Part shown: in pieces, positions 62,146-64,000 of the stretch | Position numbering within the stretch: the stretch's first letter is position 1 | Layout of the letters: the number at the start of each line of letters is the position of its first letter | Assembly: GCF_001574435.1 (NCBI RefSeq) | Contig: NZ_LOCN01000018.1 | Span: 62,001 to 126,000 of the forward strand | Origin: Moritella sp. JT01 | GTDB taxonomy: Bacteria; Pseudomonadota; Gammaproteobacteria; Enterobacterales; Moritellaceae | DNA length: 64,000 nucleotides | Direction of reading: 5' to 3' | Made by a program: the position numbers and the translations under genes | The notes under the pieces: model-generated | The model's database searches: none | Told to the model about the DNA's origin: nothing | What the model saw: only the letters and a program-made list of their open reading frames with translations

Positions 62146-62916
62146 CTAGCTTTTTCCCCAAACTTCACGTATCCCCAAGCTAGAAAACCCCACAGATTTA
62201 CAGTTTCTACTACTTACACTGTCAGGCATTACATCCGTTAAAAACACCTCAACGCCCATTTCTGTAGCATCCTGTATTCGAGTACTCAATAGTGCCTTTT
62301 GGCAACCCTTACCACGATAGTCCTCTTGCGTATATGCGTTAGCCAATATGGCATAGTCATTATCAATGAAACTCGTTGCCCAGGAGCAAACATCACCATC
62401 CACTTTTGCAACATAGCAACGAAACGTGTCAGTACAATATAGAGAGCGTTTTTGAGCCCAAATTTCATTTGAGCACTCCAAACCGGACGTTTTGAGCAAT
62501 GTTAAAAAATCATCCACTCTATCTTCCTCCCATCGCTCAACGACAACTGAAGTTGGATTACGTTGAGTCGATACAAAGTCTGACGAAAGCAAATGGAGGA
62601 ACTCGTGATCAAAGATTGTCTCAAAACCTTGGTTTGATAACCATGCTTGTAGCTCACGAGTGTTAACAGCAGGCTCTATACAGATTTCGGGTGAGAATTC
62701 AGAGCTATATAGCTTCAAATAACCTTCTATCTTTTCAAAGTTACAAGTGGTCCGAATGATAATTTGATTATCATACCGACGAGTTTTATCTACAAATATA
62801 GCGTTCTCTTCAGATTCCGACATGTACAATTCGCTAGGTAAGCCGGTCGATAGCGTCCGCTTATTATTAAAACGAAAATATGAATTATATGCGTTTTGCA
62901 TTCTCTTATTCTGCAT
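62146..62916 (-). CDS. GNAT-family N-acetyltransferase
   Basis: The 256-residue protein has a C-terminal GNAT fold with the acetyl-CoA loop in YTQEDYRGKGCQKALLSTRI and a following FLTDVMPDSVSSRNCKSVGF, a typical strand-helix end. The N-terminal half may be a second, degenerate GNAT-like domain or substrate lid. GAGGGAA precedes the ATG at 62916. Substrate unknown. It is 120 bases from the 105-residue gene on the same strand. Confidence 0.82.
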   Translation of the reverse strand: MQNKRMQNAYNSYFRFNNKRTLSTGLPSELYMSESEENAIFVDKTRRYDNQIIIRTTCNFEKIEGYLKLYSSEFSPEICIEPAVNTRELQAWLSNQGFETIFDHEFLHLLSSDFVSTQRNPTSVVVERWEEDRVDDFLTLLKTSGLECSNEIWAQKRSLYCTDTFRCYVAKVDGDVCSWATSFIDNDYAILANAYTQEDYRGKGCQKALLSTRIQDATEMGVEVFLTDVMPDSVSSRNCKSVGFSSLGIREVWGKS

Positions 62917-63317
62917 TGTTCCCTCAATATAGAATTAAATATGATACCTCACGAAGAGGAAAAAAGTAGTTGGCTATAATAGTGAATCGGAACAGAGCCA
63001 ACTGTTCCATTTTGCAGTTATTGTTATGTGAAAAAACATGACCCAGCTTGACTAATAAGCTGAAATTTCATTTCTAAAAAGATGAATACTGCAATAACTA
63101 ATACAGCAATAATCGTCCCAAACACCAGCTTTTTTATCAAAGCTCCCATGAGTAAGAGCAGTGTTCTAGAAATCCTACGAAATAGCAAAAAAATTATTCA
63201 CAAGGCTTCGTATACAACTGATTATATTAGATTTTAAATTTATAGAAAAGGAAAATAAGACTTTGAACTGACAAACTGAGACTTAACACTAAAAAATAAT
63301 ATTATGATTTATGATTT
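62917..63317. other. Intergenic region between the acetyltransferase and the HipA relic
   Basis: About 400 bases. A hairpin (AGTTGGCT near 62968 with AGCCAACT near 62996) lies here, and a possible small membrane frame at 63024-63149. The right end has a tandem ATGATTT repeat and no ribosome site. Confidence 0.45.
63024..63149 (-). CDS. Candidate 41-residue membrane peptide
   Basis: MGALIKKLVFGTIIAVLVIA, then VFIFLEMKFQ and a short tail, gives one strong transmembrane helix with basic N-terminus. No convincing ribosome site precedes the ATG, so it is only a candidate. Confidence 0.3.
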   Translation of the reverse strand: MGALIKKLVFGTIIAVLVIAVFIFLEMKFQLISQAGSCFFT

Positions 63318-64000
63318 ATGATTTCGAAAGACGGCGTATTCGATACATATGGAAGGGCTACCATAAAGATAGCTGGTTACGATTCATCGACGATATTATG
63401 CCTGCTGGTTCAAGCAGAGAATATGCGTTTACTTGAAGGCGCTCGTGTACCGTCATTATGGTTGCCAAGGTTTGATGTTTATATCAGTGAAAATCAAATG
63501 CAACACTGTGGATTAGAGTCTGTCTATTCAATCCTTAACGAGCAAGCTGTAAGACCATTATTACATGGCGACGACTCGCAAGGCTTATTCAAAAAATGAC
63601 CAAAGACGAATACTTCGGGAATACTACAACGATGTTAGATGAATCAAATGGCATCGCTAATTTTGTCATTGAATGGGTGCGTCGTGATTTACTCAATATA
63701 GCGTTTGGTAACTCTGATAATCATGGACGTAATACCTCATTCATCAAATCAAATAATACAGTCACACTCGCCCCGATTTATGACTTTGCACCGATGAAAG
63801 CCGACCCAGAGGTTATCAGTCGTAGATTTACATGGGGGCATAATATGGAACGAGGCGGTAATTATAATTTCCCTCTCATAGCTGAACACCTTGAACAATG
63901 GGTTAAACCAGACGAATTACTTAACGCGTTACAAGTAACAGCAAAACAACTCATTAATTTAAAAGCACGCTTAGAAAAACGTGGCGTACCAGAATCAATC
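63318..64000 (+). pseudogene. Broken HipA-like kinase, running off the right edge
   Basis: The first frame (63318-63599, 93 codons) has a HipA-like stretch (ENMRLLEGARVPSLWLPRFD), and the second (from ATG 63596 to the edge) has the HipA C-terminal core: LLNIAFGNSDNHGRNTSFI and LAPIYDFAPM, with the catalytic Asn-x-Asp-x-x-Gly-Arg region intact. The frames overlap as ATGA after a run of six A, which looks like a frameshift. Most of the normal ~430-residue protein, including the N-terminal subdomain and ATP-binding loop, is absent, and no HipB-type antitoxin is seen. It is a remnant of a HipA-family toxin. Confidence 0.65.

Noticed and set aside
1-64000. CRISPR arrays, rRNA genes, insertion sequences, prophage or integrase genes
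   Set aside because: I looked for regular short repeats with spacers, rRNA motifs and transposase or integrase signatures and saw none. Repeats found are hairpins, tRNA-like modules or gene duplications.

Overview
The window looks like chromosomal DNA of a marine gammaproteobacterium. It is AT-rich, with long intergenic spacers, several c-di-GMP and chemotaxis proteins, a Tad pilus locus and gammaproteobacterial housekeeping families (ElbB, BrnQ, MarC, HflX-like, YciI). A Moritella-, Psychromonas- or Shewanella-like host is my guess from gene content and base composition only; no marker gene fixes the genus.

Layout. (1) 1-5.6 kb, minus strand: three signalling genes in one row, namely a solute-binding-like sensor cut by the left edge, a PTS EIIC-EAL fusion, and a periplasmic-sensor/degenerate GGDEF/EAL protein. 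(2) 5.8-17.1 kb, minus strand: a complete Tad (tight adherence/Flp pilus) operon in the order flp, tadV, rcpC, rcpA, cpaD-like, tadZ, tadA, tadB, tadC, tadD, tadE, tadF, tadG, ompA-like. Many genes overlap by ATGA or TAATG. A DsbA-like thiol oxidoreductase is divergent from it, and a two-component pair lies beyond (18.0-19.9 kb). (3) 20.3-39.4 kb: mostly ordinary metabolism, transport and regulation. These are periplasmic chorismate mutase, Lrp/LysE pair, glutamine amidotransferase, AraC regulator, chemoreceptor, a 1165-residue CHASE-PAS-GAF-PAS-GGDEF-EAL protein, an Ig-like lipoprotein, a DUF3103-like secreted protein behind a Fur-like site, BrnQ behind a candidate Ile/Leu/Val leader peptide, a DUF481 protein and ElbB. 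(4) 40.1-42.3 kb: two adjacent proteins shaped like alpha-helical pore-forming toxins (ClyA/HBL/Mak type), ending in a degenerate tRNA-Gly-like sequence. (5) 42.4-54.4 kb: small enzymes, regulators and exporters, interspersed with four related tRNA-Gly-like modules and two further tRNA-like relics. (6) 54.8-64 kb: an accessory region with small lipoproteins, hairpin repeats, a phasin-like gene with a deleted second copy, a secreted deaminase-fold protein with an unknown secreted partner, an ExoY/edema-factor-like nucleotidyl cyclase bracketed by direct repeats, GNAT, and a broken HipA-like kinase running off the right edge.

How it may work together. The left third reads as a surface-attachment module: the Tad pilus, a nearby two-component system, a disulfide oxidoreductase and c-di-GMP turnover enzymes. 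The right third reads as a toxin and effector neighbourhood with local duplications and decayed genes, which fits repeated gain and loss. The best candidates for undescribed biology are the secreted deaminase pair (57.4-59.4 kb), the repeat-flanked cyclase with its small neighbour (60.1-62.0 kb), the two-gene pore-forming toxin (40.1-42.2 kb), and the leader-peptide/hairpin arrangement upstream of brnQ (36.1-36.3 kb). All function calls come from reading motifs by eye; no database search was possible.
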